Part shown: one piece after another, positions 24,466 to 35,300 of the stretch
Position numbering within the stretch: the stretch's first letter is position 1
How the letters are laid out: each line of letters opens with the position of its first letter
Assembly: GCA_007922195.1 (NCBI GenBank)
Contig: ML682028.1
Coordinates: 16,645,053-16,709,052, forward strand
Direction of reading: 5' to 3'
Source: Podocnemis expansa
Taxonomy: Eukaryota > Chordata > Testudines > Podocnemididae
Length of the DNA stretch: 64,000 bases
The notes under the pieces: model-generated
What the model was told of the DNA's origin: nothing
The model's database searches: none
Seen by the model: only the letters and a program-made list of their open reading frames with translations
Translations under genes and position numbers: made by a program

Positions 24466-24473
24466 CGGAAGTG
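24465..24473 (+). promoter_or_regulatory. ETS/GABP site CCGGAAGTG
   Basis: A perfect ETS core in the CpG island, directly upstream of the inferred ZDHHC7 start. A second GCCGGAAGC lies at 24432-24440 and a GC box (GGGCGGGAG) follows it. Confidence 0.6.
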
Positions 24474-24486
24474 AACCAAGCCGCAG

Positions 24487-24497
24487 TGCGCATGCGC
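24487..24497. promoter_or_regulatory. NRF1 palindrome TGCGCATGCGC
   Basis: A perfect match to the NRF1 consensus, upstream of ZDHHC7 exon 1. It is one of a pair. Confidence 0.65.
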
Positions 24498-24553
24498 GGC
24501 TCGGCCGCCCTGGCCGGAGCGAGGGGGCGGCCGCCTCCAGCGGGCAGGGGGAG

Positions 24554-24564
24554 TGCGCATGCGC
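24554..24564. promoter_or_regulatory. NRF1 palindrome TGCGCATGCGC (second copy)
   Basis: Identical to the site at 24487, 67 bp away, at the outer edge of the CpG island. Confidence 0.65.
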
Positions 24565-24812
24565 GTGTGCTCTGGCGGCGCCCTCTGCTGTAGCCACGTG
24601 CTTTTAGCATCTGTCGGCTGCACTGACTGGGAGCAGCCTGTAGTGCATGGTGCCTGCAAATGTCAGAGAAGATATGGGGAAAGTGTTACTTTTAGGGCTA
24701 GCCCAGGCACATGCATGAAGCAGGGGGGCAACAGATGAGGTGGAAGTGAATTTTTCCTTTATTTAAAAAAAAAAAATTTTTTATCTATATTGGATGTGGG
24801 TAGGGTGGCATG

Positions 24813-25020
24813 GTTTGAACCTGAAAACTCCTCTGATTTGCTGTTACTATATGACCTGATCTTATGTTTTACACCCCCTTGCATTTAGTTTCATTCCTTT
24901 CTGTAAGTTCACCCATCTTTGAAGCATCTGAGGAAGTGGGATCTTCTCCCACGAAAGCTCATGCAACCAATAAAGCTGTTAGTCTTAAAGTGCCACACGA
25001 CTCGTTGTTTTTTTACTGAA
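24813..25020 (+). repeat. Foldback MITE, right half (copy 2)
   Basis: Nearly identical over most of its length to 656-897, including 'gcatctgaggaagtggga' and 'cccacgaaagctcatgca'. The close match suggests relatively recent activity of this subfamily. Confidence 0.8.
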
Positions 25021-25678
25021 GTCCTAGTTTGTCAAGGGTGCTAAAAAGCCTTGGATCAGCCCTGAAGTTTTCTCTACAGCTGTGCCTCTACGCTGCTGTA
25101 GCCACAGTCCCGTCCAGACTCCACCTGCATCTGGTTGGGGATACCAGATACCAAAGTGTGGAAAGGAGGACAGGGATGTACACAAAGGAGGATATTGGAG
25201 GACACATGGAGAAAATGTAGTAGTAAAGGAATAGTCTTTTGGGGTTAGGGGGCCCTGGAACGCTTCCCCCTAAAAAACAGGGTGTTCTGGGGCATGCCAG
25301 CATACTTTAACCCCTGCAAGTAAAAAGCCAGATAAAACCAAGTATTTTTAAAATGCCTGCTGGAGGGAGGACATGAAAGTAAAAAGGAGATGGCCTCCTT
25401 TTGCCTGACGTCTGGTAACCCTACATCTGGTTACTTGTGCAAGGGGGGTGTTAGGGCTGCCAGCGCTCCACTGCCACTGCTGTGCTGTGCCCCATTTGAA
25501 TCAACATCAGGAACATCTGTAAAAGTTGCATTGCAGGCACTGAGACAGCTGAGTGATGGGAGCCAGTGCATGTCCCAGGCTGAAGGTGAACAGAGGGTGT
25601 CACATTTTGTGTATTGTAAGAAAAATTGTATGTAATCTCTTCTGTAGGACAGTGAGAAAAGTGATGAAGTGTAGGCCT

Positions 25679-26331
25679 TGTTAGAGCCGTGGGTTGCTAT
25701 GGTAGTGGGGTCGTTTCTCTGGCAAGTCATGTATCTAAGTTTCTTTAACAAGCGGCCTAGAGTTGATAGTTAAAGTGTGTTATCTCCCCTTTCTCATGCT
25801 TTTTCTCCTGACCATCTGGACAAGGAATGTAAGCTAGACTGTCCGTCTTTGTTCTAACTGAAAAGGGAGTATTGCCTCCTATCTCCTGCTCACCCTTCTT
25901 GGCACCATAGCCTCACAAGAATGTAAGGTCAGCATCTCTAGGCAGAAATCAATAAGTTTGCAGGTACTGCGGCTGCCCAGGATAATGCAAATGATGTCAA
26001 CAGTAAACAGAGGCGGGGATAATTATATGCATTCTTTAATCATTAATATGTATTTAATAATGTTAATGTAACCATATAAGGGTCTCTAAAACATTGTCAA
26101 TCATGTAAGCATTATCATAGCATTATCATACTGTACTGGATAAAAGTGTTGTGATGCTGCCCCTCGGGGCTCTCTCTTGCACTCGAGTTGTTGGGGGGCC
26201 TGCTCAGAGGGGCTAGCACTTCTTTGCTGCCCTCTGCTGCAGTTCCTTTTGTTATTCAGCTGAATAATAAACTCTGAACCACACCTCGTTCTCTGCTCAT
26301 TGGAGTCTCGGCTGGGAACGGGTCTGCTTCA
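25679..26331 (+). mobile_element. Candidate endogenous-retrovirus LTR
   Basis: Shows the order of an LTR: a U3-like region, a TATA-like 'tggataaaagtg' (about 26139), 'ctcggggctctctctt' as a possible R start, the polyadenylation signal AATAAA near 26265, a short U5-like stretch and a CA end near 26331. 'ttggggaggctc' follows, which could be a decayed primer-binding site. Outer limits are approximate, no target duplication was found, and no gag/pol/env coding sequence was recognised nearby. Confidence 0.4.
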
Positions 26332-26947
26332 TTGGGGAGGCTCTGGTGTGCCTCTTTCTGAACTTGAGGGCCAGAGTTAGATTTTTCCCCCACAGTATCC
26401 AGCACGGCAGGGGCTTTTCAAGATTAAACAGATGTGCGTGAACACTGCTTCTCAAAGTGGAAGTTGTGAGTGGTTGGCAGGGGATCACGACCCTTCTCGT
26501 TTTTGTGCTGTCCATAGATAAATTATTAGGAGTTGCTCACCTTCTAGATGGAGTGCCCCATATCTGCCACTGCAGGCTGTCAGGAAGGTTCTGGAGCCAA
26601 TGTTGCTTGTCAGCAGAAGTGATCAGCACTTAAGCCAACTTTCTTTCCAAAAAAAAAAAAAGCCAGTTATGGGTGGATTGTAGCATAATTGTATGGAGCA
26701 CTGCTGGGTCAAAGAGTTGCCTCTTCTTTAGTCCTGGAATCTGTAAGGTTAGGAACTAGGAAAAAACCATCCATATCCCAAAAATTTCCATTTTAATATG
26801 TATTTTAAGTAAACAAACAAGTAAATATGAAGGGAAATTGAATTGTCAAATTATTAAATCATAAAACAAAACAGTCCTTACTAACTTTATATGATCATTT
26901 CAGAAAGCAACCAATTTGTTTAATTATCAGCCCCCAAAGTAATAAAG

Positions 26948-27259
26948 CAGTGGTTCCTACCCTGTAGTCTGTGGACCACTGCTGGTCTGTGATGGTCCTG
27001 CAGGTGGTCCATGAGGAGGGGAAAGGATAAATACTGCAGATAAGTGTGCTGTGATGAATGCAATATGTTTGTGAGTGAGCATAATAAATTTATAGAAGTA
27101 GCTGTGTTTTAAATACCCCTTGATATAAAAGTTTGGTTCCTGTCAGCCATAGGCTATGTTAAAAAGAATGTTTAAATTGGCTTGCTTATGTGGTGGTCCA
27201 CAAAAGCTTTCAGTGAAGATGGTAGCAGTCCACATAAAGGAAGAGGTCGGGAGCCACCG
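26948..27259. mobile_element. hAT MITE with 8-bp target duplication
   Basis: Termini CAGTGGTTCCTACCCTG and GGTCGGGAGCCACCG are inverted relatives. Flanks taataaag (26940-26947) and taatagag (27260-27267) match at 7 of 8. About 312 bp, no ORF. Confidence 0.8.
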
Positions 27260-27281
27260 TAATAGAGCATTATCAATCTAA

Positions 27282-27363
27282 CTGCTAAAGGATATACTTC
27301 AACTCCAGTGAATATACTTCTAAATATACTTCTAAATACTGCTAAAGGATATACTTCAACTCC
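27282..27363 (+). repeat. Short tandem duplication
   Basis: 'ctgctaaaggatatacttca' occurs twice, 56 bp apart, with 'atatacttctaaat' repeated between. Confidence 0.8.
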
Positions 27364-29028
27364 TTGTCTAGGCTACAGCAGCCTAGATGCCTCCTACAGG
27401 GACAGAAGGAGTTTTTCCCTCACTCTAGGTAGTCCATCTCCCTGAGAGGTGGCAGCTAGGTTAATGTAAAAATTCTTCCAGGAACTGACAGTTGCATTTA
27501 GTAAGCTTATCCTAAGTCAGTGCTTGAGCCGGGAAGTTCTGTGACATATCTGAACATTCTCAAAGTCAAGGATGTTTTTCATCAGCCTGTGATAGCAGCC
27601 GGCCACATGTTTTGGTCGCTGTTTCAAACATCCAGTCCTACTTCTACTCATTTGCAGAGAATGCCCTTCCAGTGTTCCTTTTCAACGGGGCCATTTCCAC
27701 TTTGGAGTCAGCAAATATTGCCACCTATCTGGAGTATTTAGCACACAGCAACGTCTTGAGGGAACTGGGTTACCTACCACATTTTGAACTCTGCATTCAG
27801 ACGGGCCCTCCCAACACGTAATTTCAGCTGCAGAACCTTCAGGGCCATGTCTCTTAATTTTAGAACCCTCAAGCCAGTTGGCGAGCACAGTGAAAAGAGG
27901 TTGCCCATACTTGGACTGTAATCTCCCGTATGTCATCTTTTTGCAGACTGACCAGGGGTAAAGAAGCCATGCTACTTGAAGAGCAGAGTTCGGGGATGAG
28001 AGGATTGCTGGCCAACTTTACAGTTCAACTCAGAGGTATAAACAAACTTGGAATAAGCAGAGACAAGTAAACCCAGGTGGTACCATATTAAACAGTGTTC
28101 CGATATCAAGCGTACAACACCAAAAATACAAAATGCAGCTTCCGACTTTCTCCACAAGTCTAAAATAAAAAAGAAAGCCCTCTTTTTGGATAGTTTTATA
28201 TGCCTCATTGGAAAGTTGGGATCACAATTTCGAAAACAAAAACACAGGTCTTTATGTTACTTGAATTTTCAGTGTTCCAAGAACTTTGGTGATTAATATG
28301 CTGGAGCAGGTTACAGTACACAGTATTTAATATTTCAATGGCAACAGACTAAAATTCAGAATCAAGCATCTGTGGTAAGAAAAGTGCCTGTTACACAACC
28401 TTTTTTTCTAGGAACAGGGGGCTAGGGAGCTGGGCTTTGTGTACACACGATTCTTCTGCCATCTTAGAAGCAGTAAAACTGGTGTCACGATGACCTAATT
28501 CCAAGTCTTGCTAGTCGGAACTAATTTTCATTCAATACAATATTGTTAATTAAATAACTCAGAAACAATGTGTCCAGTTCCTGGAACAAGCATCCTAAGA
28601 AATATGGAAACATATCCAACATCACTGCATAAAGCAAAACAGATCAGTCCTTTCTGTTGTCAGTTTCCGACATGTCTAAATACACAAGCAAGGGATGGTG
28701 TCCAGGGTTAAAGTAAGCCAGAATGCACCAGAATGCGGATCTGGAGCTCACAGATTTGAGGGTCCAGAATTCCAGGGCCCTGAAAAATAGAAAAATTGGG
28801 TGGAAGGCGTGTTCCTCACTACCCTGGCCCAGGAGCTGTGGCCAGGCTGGGGAGGTTTTCAGATCTCCCACCCTGAGTGTGTTCATATGCATGCGTGGGG
28901 TGGGAGTTGTCTGGCCTGGGAGCAGCTCTGGCCAGGTAAGGGGGGGGGGGGCAAAGGAGGGGTTGGGGAGTCAGCAGGGGCCCCAGAGACTAGGAAGGTT
29001 CTGGGGCCCATCAAATTATATGTTAACC

Positions 29029-29238
29029 CAGGAGTTTCAAACACGTGCCCCACGGACTGCATGAGGCCCCTAAAGCTACTCCCCGCAGCCCGCAATGATG
29101 CTGTTATTACTGATATTTGCAGTATCATTGTATGAAAAGGTTTCAGTGGTGCAGCCCTCAGGCTAATGTACTAGTCTTCATGCGGCCCTCTACCAGTCCT
29201 CATGCGGCCCTTGTGGTGATTTGACTTTGAGACCCCTG
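29029..29238. mobile_element. hAT (Charlie-like) MITE
   Basis: Termini CAGGAGTTTCAAAC and TTTGAGACCCCTG. Flanking 8-mers tgttaacc and ctttaacc match at 6 of 8. The interior ('gatatttgcagtat', 'gtatgaaaaggtttcagtgg') is the reverse complement of the copy at 32741, so both belong to one family. Confidence 0.8.
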
Positions 29239-30334
29239 CTTTAACCACTGCTGGTGTCTGTCTTTGTGATGTACTCATACAAGTATCTGATGTTAACAAA
29301 AATCTACATATTCTTGGACTAACATACCAAGAGCATTTCAGGGATCTATGAGGCTTTTGAAGCATTCATGTGTAGGATAATAATGATGACAGAGCAATGG
29401 CTAGAAACTGAAAGCCAGGGAATAACGTTGCATTTGTATAAAGGACTCAGTGGTTTGGCAAATGGCTATAAGTATGAATTAAAGTTTTAAGGAAACATGT
29501 GCTTACTTCTTAGACTGTTGTAGATTTCTTTCTTCTATCTGTCTGCTTTTCCCTGACCTGTCTTATCTATAACCAGAGGCCTCACTGGGTCAGATGACCA
29601 TAATTTTCTCACTTGGGGAGAAAGCTGATTGTGTCCGTGTCCCTTTACAAAGCCAGCCACCTTGTGAAAAATAAAGAACACACTGGAGGAATTCTGCCCC
29701 ACATCCACAGGGACATCAGACACTGGGTCCCATTGTATTATGTAGTACAAGAACAAGAGAATACTATTGCAGCAGCAAAGCTAATTGGACAGTTTCAACT
29801 GAGCTCCTAGGATATTGGGAAATCATGTCTGAGCACAGCCAGCCAGAGAACCCTGGAATTCCCCTTCTAAATTTTTGCATGTGCATACATAGCCTTTCTG
29901 GGAAGTGCTCTGGGATCTGCAAGAATCTGGATGAGTCTGACACTGACATCAAGCATCTGGGAAGTATGAAACGTTAAACAAAACAACTAAACGGCCCTGT
30001 AATAATGGATATGAGTAAAATGAAAAGTGAGATAACATGTGAAAACTGCAGCTGGTAGGTGTCCCCAGATGGGACTGGAATTCCTGAGAAGTTGCTGACC
30101 AGGGATTGACTAGAGCAGACTAGAGCCAACACTAGGGCCGGTTGACAGCTCCGCACTAGAGTTATGATGAAGGACGGCCCCAATCTGGGGTTAGGTTTAG
30201 GGCCAATTGGAGGCATCAGGGTAGTGATGGAACCAATTAGCGGAGCCCGGTTAGATTGATGGCAGGGGCTGGTTGGTGGCCTTGGACCAAGATTTTTAGG
30301 TAGGATGTTGCCTCCTGGTGGGAGCCTCCTAGTT

Positions 30335-30512
30335 CAGTGGTAATCAACCTGTGTCTCAGGGCACATTACTGTGTCACCACACAGTGTTAAGTGTGTCACA
30401 GAGAGTCAAGGGGATGGTTGGATTTGGCCTGGGGTGGGTGGGCTAGTGTGTCCTGTAGGGTTATGATATGCTGGTGAGTATGTCACGACCTGCAAAAGGC
30501 TGAGAACCACTG
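30335..30512. mobile_element. hAT MITE with 8-bp target duplication
   Basis: Termini CAGTGGTAATCAACCTG and GGCTGAGAACCACTG. Flanks tcctagtt (30327-30334) and ccctagtt (30513-30520) match at 7 of 8. About 178 bp. Confidence 0.85.
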
Positions 30513-31018
30513 CCCTAGTTCATACCAGTTCCTAATGTGGGGTTTTGGGTTACATTAGTGGGAGACTGGGGTTGCCATACTAACAGATGGGGGGAGTTGT
30601 CTTTTGTGGTGTCTGTAGGAAACCAGTCTATCCAGTTTCAGCTATGCTTTAATAAAGCTGCAGGAAGAGAGCTGCCAAGCATATTTCCTAATAAGACATG
30701 AGAACTTGGCAGGGGAAAAGAAGGGGTAGGAAATGGCTTTGCAAACATAAAAGGGAGTGAAAAAGAGAAAGAGGCAGGGAAGAAAGGGAATTATTCAGGC
30801 CCAGATCCAACAGTGCTCAGTAGGCAGGGCCAGCTTTGGGGCCTCCCTGGGGGGGTGAGCAGCTGCAGGCAGAAGCAGATCCTGTGAGCTAGGATACAGC
30901 AGTGAGAAGGTTGTAGGCTGCTGCTCACCCATCGTGTTGTGGGCAGGCAGGGTATGTCGCCAGCATCTGAGGGTGTGCAGCCAGGGGCCGGAGGAGATTC
31001 GTGTGTAGGGGGTAGTAG

Positions 31019-31202
31019 GAGTGTGTTTGTGTGTGTGGGGGGGGGCGGATCATGCAGTGTGACTGTGAGTCTGTGTGGGGCTGGTGGGGGGCTGAGTGCA
31101 GCAGGTGTGTAGACAGGAAGGCTCTTGCACTAGTGGTGGTGGGTGTCCAGGGGGTGGATTGTGCTGTGAAGTGTGTGTCCAGGAGCCGAATCCTGCAGTG
31201 AT

Positions 31203-31249
<47 letters not shown>

Positions 31250-31796
31250 CGCCCAGGAGCTGTATCCTGCGTGTGTGTGCGTGCAAGAGTCAGATCCTGC
31301 AGGGAAGAGTGTGTGTGTGTGCGTGCGCGCACATGCACATGTGTGTCCTGCGTGTGTGCACACGCATGTCCAGGAGTTGGATTCTGCAGTGAAGAGTGTG
31401 TGCGTGTGTGTGTGTGTGTGTGTCCAGGAACCGGATCCTGCATGTATATGTGTGCACGCCTGAGTGTGTGTGTGTGTGTGTGTGTCCAGGAACCGGATCC
31501 TCCATGTACATGTGACCATATGTATGCCTGCAGGGAGGAACTGGATCCGGCTGTGAAGTGTATGTGTTTGTGTGTCCAGGAGCTGGATGCTCCCTGTGTG
31601 TGTATGTAGGGACTGGATCCTGCATGTGTGTATGCGTGTGTGTCCAGGAGCTGGTTCCTGTGTTTGTGTGTGTGTCTGTGTGTCCAGGGATGGACTGGAT
31701 CCTGCAGTATAGTGTGTGTATGTGTGTGTGTGTCCAGGAGCTGGATCCTCCCTGTGCATGTGTCTGTGTCCAGGAGCTGGATCCTTTGTGTGTAGA

Positions 31797-31839
<43 letters not shown>

Positions 31840-31945
31840 AGGAGCCAGATCCTGCATGTATATGTGTGCACACCTGAGTGTGTGTGTGTGTCCCCAGGAG
31901 CTGGATCCTGTGTGTGCATGTGTGTGTGTGTGCGCGCGCGCATGC
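31019..31945. repeat. GT-rich compound minisatellite upstream of the PPDK-like gene
   Basis: About fifteen copies of a spacer of the type CCAGGAGCYGGATCCTGCA alternate with (GT)n or (GC/GT)n blocks of variable length; unit length is about 40-90 bp. The GT and GC alternation has Z-DNA potential. Long ORFs of alternating Thr-His or Cys-Val on both strands are artefacts of the repeat. The array ends about 125 bp before the proposed start codon of the PPDK-like gene. Confidence 0.9.
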
Positions 31946-32068
31946 CCAGAAGCCGGCTGCAGCCCCACAGTGACCGCTCACTCCCCACAGAGGCCAGCCC
32001 AGCCCGTCGTGTCCCGGGGACGATCCCGATCCTGGTCTTGGTCCCAGAGGAGCCGCCACATCCCGTCC

Positions 32069-32314
32069 ATGCCGGATCTGCTCAGCCTGCTGGTGGTGGC
32101 GCTGTGCCTGCTCCTGGCCGGCTGGCTGCTGCGGAGCCGACCCGCTCCTGGCCCTGCTCCCGGCCGCGGCAGGCGGTACTCGGGCCAGGGCAGGTGGTTC
32201 TGGGTGAAGCACTGGGCCATGCGGGTCCTGCTGCCCCTTGCCCTCCGCAGGCGCCGTGGGCCGGGGGACTTGGAGGGGCGGGAGCGGCTAAAGGGCCTGG
32301 CCAGCGCGGCCCAG
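32069..32314 (+). CDS. PPDK-like gene, exon 1 (membrane anchor)
   Basis: 82 codons from MPDLLSLLVVALCLLLAG, a single hydrophobic helix followed by RSR and a Pro/Gly/Arg-rich linker. A second short hydrophobic patch (MRVLLPLAL) lies near residue 52. Donor CAG|gtgagt, phase 0. A splice-acceptor-like 'ctccccacag' ends at 31990, so an upstream non-coding exon is possible. Confidence 0.75.
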
Positions 32315-35300
32315 GTGAGTGAGTGAGGGAGGGAACCCAGGGGGCGGAGCCTGGGCCGGCGCAAGGTGCTGTACCTGGCCTCTTCTCCAGCCAGCCAGAC
32401 AGACAAGGAGCCAGGTGGCGCTTTTGGAGGCTCATAGATTTCTTTATGGCACGAGCTTCTGGGGGAGAAGATCCCATTTCTTCAGATACTTGGAGCCTGG
32501 GAGTCTCTCCCACCAAAGCTCATGCCGTAAATAAATGGGCTCCTGGTTTATTGTCACAGGAGGATCTGGCTGGTTTGGGGGGAATAAAAGAACCGACTGG
32601 CAGCTCTGACTCTGGCCATTTTAGGCAAAAACGTTGGGCATTTTTGCAAGTCCTCCCTCCTGTGGGTCCTTGTGATGGTCTTTGCCTCTTGTCACATCTT
32701 CCTTAGGTTGCACCTTCCTTCTGGCAGGGTGCAGCTAGGTCAGGGTCTCAAACTCAAATTGCCATGAGGGCGGCATGGGCCACACCACTGAAACTTTTTC
32801 ATACAACAATATTGCAAATATCTGTAATGATAGTATTGTTGCAGCCACCTGAAATAGCTTTAGGGGCTGCATGCAGCCCAGGGGCCCTGTGTTTGAGACC
32901 CCCGTGCTAGGTGTTTGTGGGCATCTGTCTCCAGGCAGTGCACCAGAAATACTGGAGTCCAGATCATAAATGGAATGACATTGATGTTGCAGGGACAAGA
33001 AGCAGGATAACGCTACAGGGGCTCTAGAAGCTAGAAACCCCTTGCCAGGTGGAAGATGCAACATGGCTAAAGATATAGTGCTAAATCATCAATTGGTGTA
33101 AAGGGTCTTATAGATTCACTGGGGTCAAGTTGCTTTACACCAGCTGAGGATTTGGCCCACTGCCATTTTTGGATAACCTCTGTCAATCTGTGGCATTTAT
33201 TAAAAGAAAGAGGAATTATTGGAGAAATCCAGAATTTGTTCTTTTTTCCAAGCTGATTATTGGTGGCATGTGTGTTTTTATTAAAAAAACTAATAAATAC
33301 AAGGCTATTTTAAAACCTGGGTGTATGCAGCTCTGAGAAACCACACAATTCATGAAAATTTGAAGTAAGTGATGTTTGTTGTGAAGCTCAGGTAAATGCT
33401 AAAGTCAAACCCTTGGCAGTCTTTCCCATTCCACGTCTGTGAGAGCTCATTTTGTAGCTAGGTGTGAAATATGGTTCAGACTGTAGCCTTCACCTGTCAT
33501 CCATCTTTTTCCTTTTCCTCTTCAGAATGAGAGCAAAGGAGCACCACTTCTAGGATTCCTTCCTCCAACAATGATCCTGAAACACCCTCCAAATATCTAC
33601 TTTGACAGTCCAATGCGTTCTCCTTTGCTCAATATAGGACCCAATTATCAAACCTGGCTATCTCAAATTAGGTACCTACATACTATTCGGGTGCCTAGAT
33701 AGGTTGTAGTCACTTGAAATACGTACTTTTGAGCATTATTCTGAGTAAACATTCGGAGGCAGGAATTTATCCTCACCCAGAATGCATACGGAAGTCAGGG
33801 CATTCATGTGTCAACCTGATTTGTGCGGCTGCATCTGGTGGGGGTTTGCACCATCTGTGCATTTATACAGCTGAATTTGACACTTTGGATCTAAGTGCAT
33901 AACACAGGCATTGAAATTTGACATTTAGACCATTAATTAGCTGATTAGAACCGTGATAGGATTTCACTGCAATGAAATTCCCTGTAAGTAAACAAACTTC
34001 TCTGTAAATCTGAATGTTTTGCATACAGTATTGAAGTATTATTTAAAGTTGACTGTGGTATAGCAAGTGTAGCACCTGGCTTTGGAACCACTTCAAACCT
34101 GATGCTGGCCCAATACGAATGCTTTTTGCCAATTTAGAATCAGTCTGGGCTATGACTCCAAATGGTTGGGGACATCAAACTTGCTAAAATATGTGAAGCA
34201 CAGAAAGCCCAATGATTTGGATGGCTAGGTTCTACAGTAAAAAAAAAAGAGTCCTGTGGCACTTTTAAAGACTAATGAATGTATTAATTGCATAAGCTTT
34301 TGTGGGTACAATCCTATTTCATCAGATGCATGAAATGGAAAATGTAGAGCTTGGTGCTTCAAGCTAGAGATATGGAAATAAGTAATGTTAAAAGGAATGC
34401 AAATTTGGTGGCCGATGTTCTGTGCAGGAAGTAAGACTATGGGTTCCCCTAAGGCACCCTAGTTATGCACTTTCTTTTAGGGGAAGATGTGACAGTGCTC
34501 ATTGCAAAACTTGTAAACTGATTGATTTAGGGCAGCACCAGACCTGTGCCAGCTGACTACGATGCCAGAATTTTCAGTCATATTTTCCTTAGCCTGAAAC
34601 TTCCTCTCAGTTGCTCTCTGTCCTTCCTATATGTTCTTCTATTAATCAGTTTTAAACTATTGTTTCTCAACTCTCAAGTGGGCAAAGGGGAACAAAAATG
34701 CTCAACATCTAATGAGCAAATTAATGGAAATATTACACAATCAGTTATTAAGGTAATTGCTGTTGAATGCAGAGATTCTTTTCTGTGCATTTCTTAAAGA
34801 GGTGGGTTATACATACAGGTATTAAAAGAGAAAGAACCATTGTCCACTGTCAAAAATAGCAGATTAGGAGATATGAGATCTGGGTGCCCTTTCTGGCTCA
34901 CTCACTGACAAAGCATGACCTTGGTACCCGGGTAGGAAATAGAAATAAGAATAGCTACCTACTTGCCTCTGGAACTGTGAGGCTTAATATATATTGCTAT
35001 TTGTAAAGTCCTTTCATATGTTTGATTGGAAGGGACTTAGGCATGGGGCTTGCAAGTTGTTGACTAAAAGCGGCCTCTGGATCAAGTTCACTTGAGTCAT
35101 TCTATGAAGGATTCGCATTAGGAAAAAAAAAACATCCTACGCCCGTTGAGAGGGGGTGAGCGTAGCTGACCTGATGAGTTTTTACATGTATAAACATTCT
35201 TCCCCACACAGCTCACTTCCTAGTTATACTTTGTTCTCTCAATGCTAAAACGTTTTGTTTGTATGTTTTCCTTTCTGTAGGCTCTGGATTCTGTTTACTT

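Larger units (their letters stand above)
23800..24600. promoter_or_regulatory. CpG island of the ZDHHC7 promoter
   Basis: Very high GC with dense CpG, contrasting with AT-rich DNA on both sides. It covers the ZDHHC7 non-coding exon and its upstream region. Long overlapping ORFs on both strands here are composition artefacts. Confidence 0.85.
24575..31018. other. Intergenic region between ZDHHC7 and the PPDK-like gene
   Basis: No gene can be supported on either strand. It contains the foldback MITE at 24813, a candidate LTR (25679-26331), hAT MITEs (26948, 29029, 30335) and a short tandem duplication (27282). The remaining sequence (27.4-29.0 kb and 29.25-30.3 kb) shows only short chance ORFs. 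Confidence 0.6.
32315..35280 (+). other. PPDK-like gene, intron 1
   Basis: Holds a degenerate foldback element (32430-32560), a hAT MITE (32741-32904), a foldback arm (34238-34331) and a MIR (34862-35025). Nothing else was recognised. Confidence 0.6.

Noticed and set aside
23488..24610. Overlapping long ORFs on both strands, up to 328 codons
   Set aside because: Stop-poor CpG island; Arg/Gly/Pro/Ala-rich translations overlap in several frames and cross the ZDHHC7 donor.
26430..26520. 'cactgcttctcaaagtgg' as a hAT left end
   Set aside because: No matching right terminus or 8-bp duplication was found.
30925..32212. Long minus-strand ORFs (up to 360 codons) of alternating Thr-His residues, and plus-strand Cys-Val ORFs
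   Set aside because: They are translations of the (GT)n minisatellite in several frames at once, with no conserved domain.
33526..33704. Possible extra exon of the PPDK-like gene after 'cctcttcag'
   Set aside because: Exon 1 joins exon 2 in phase 0 without it; the only nearby donor-like site is weak and the stretch partly resembles an old repeat.
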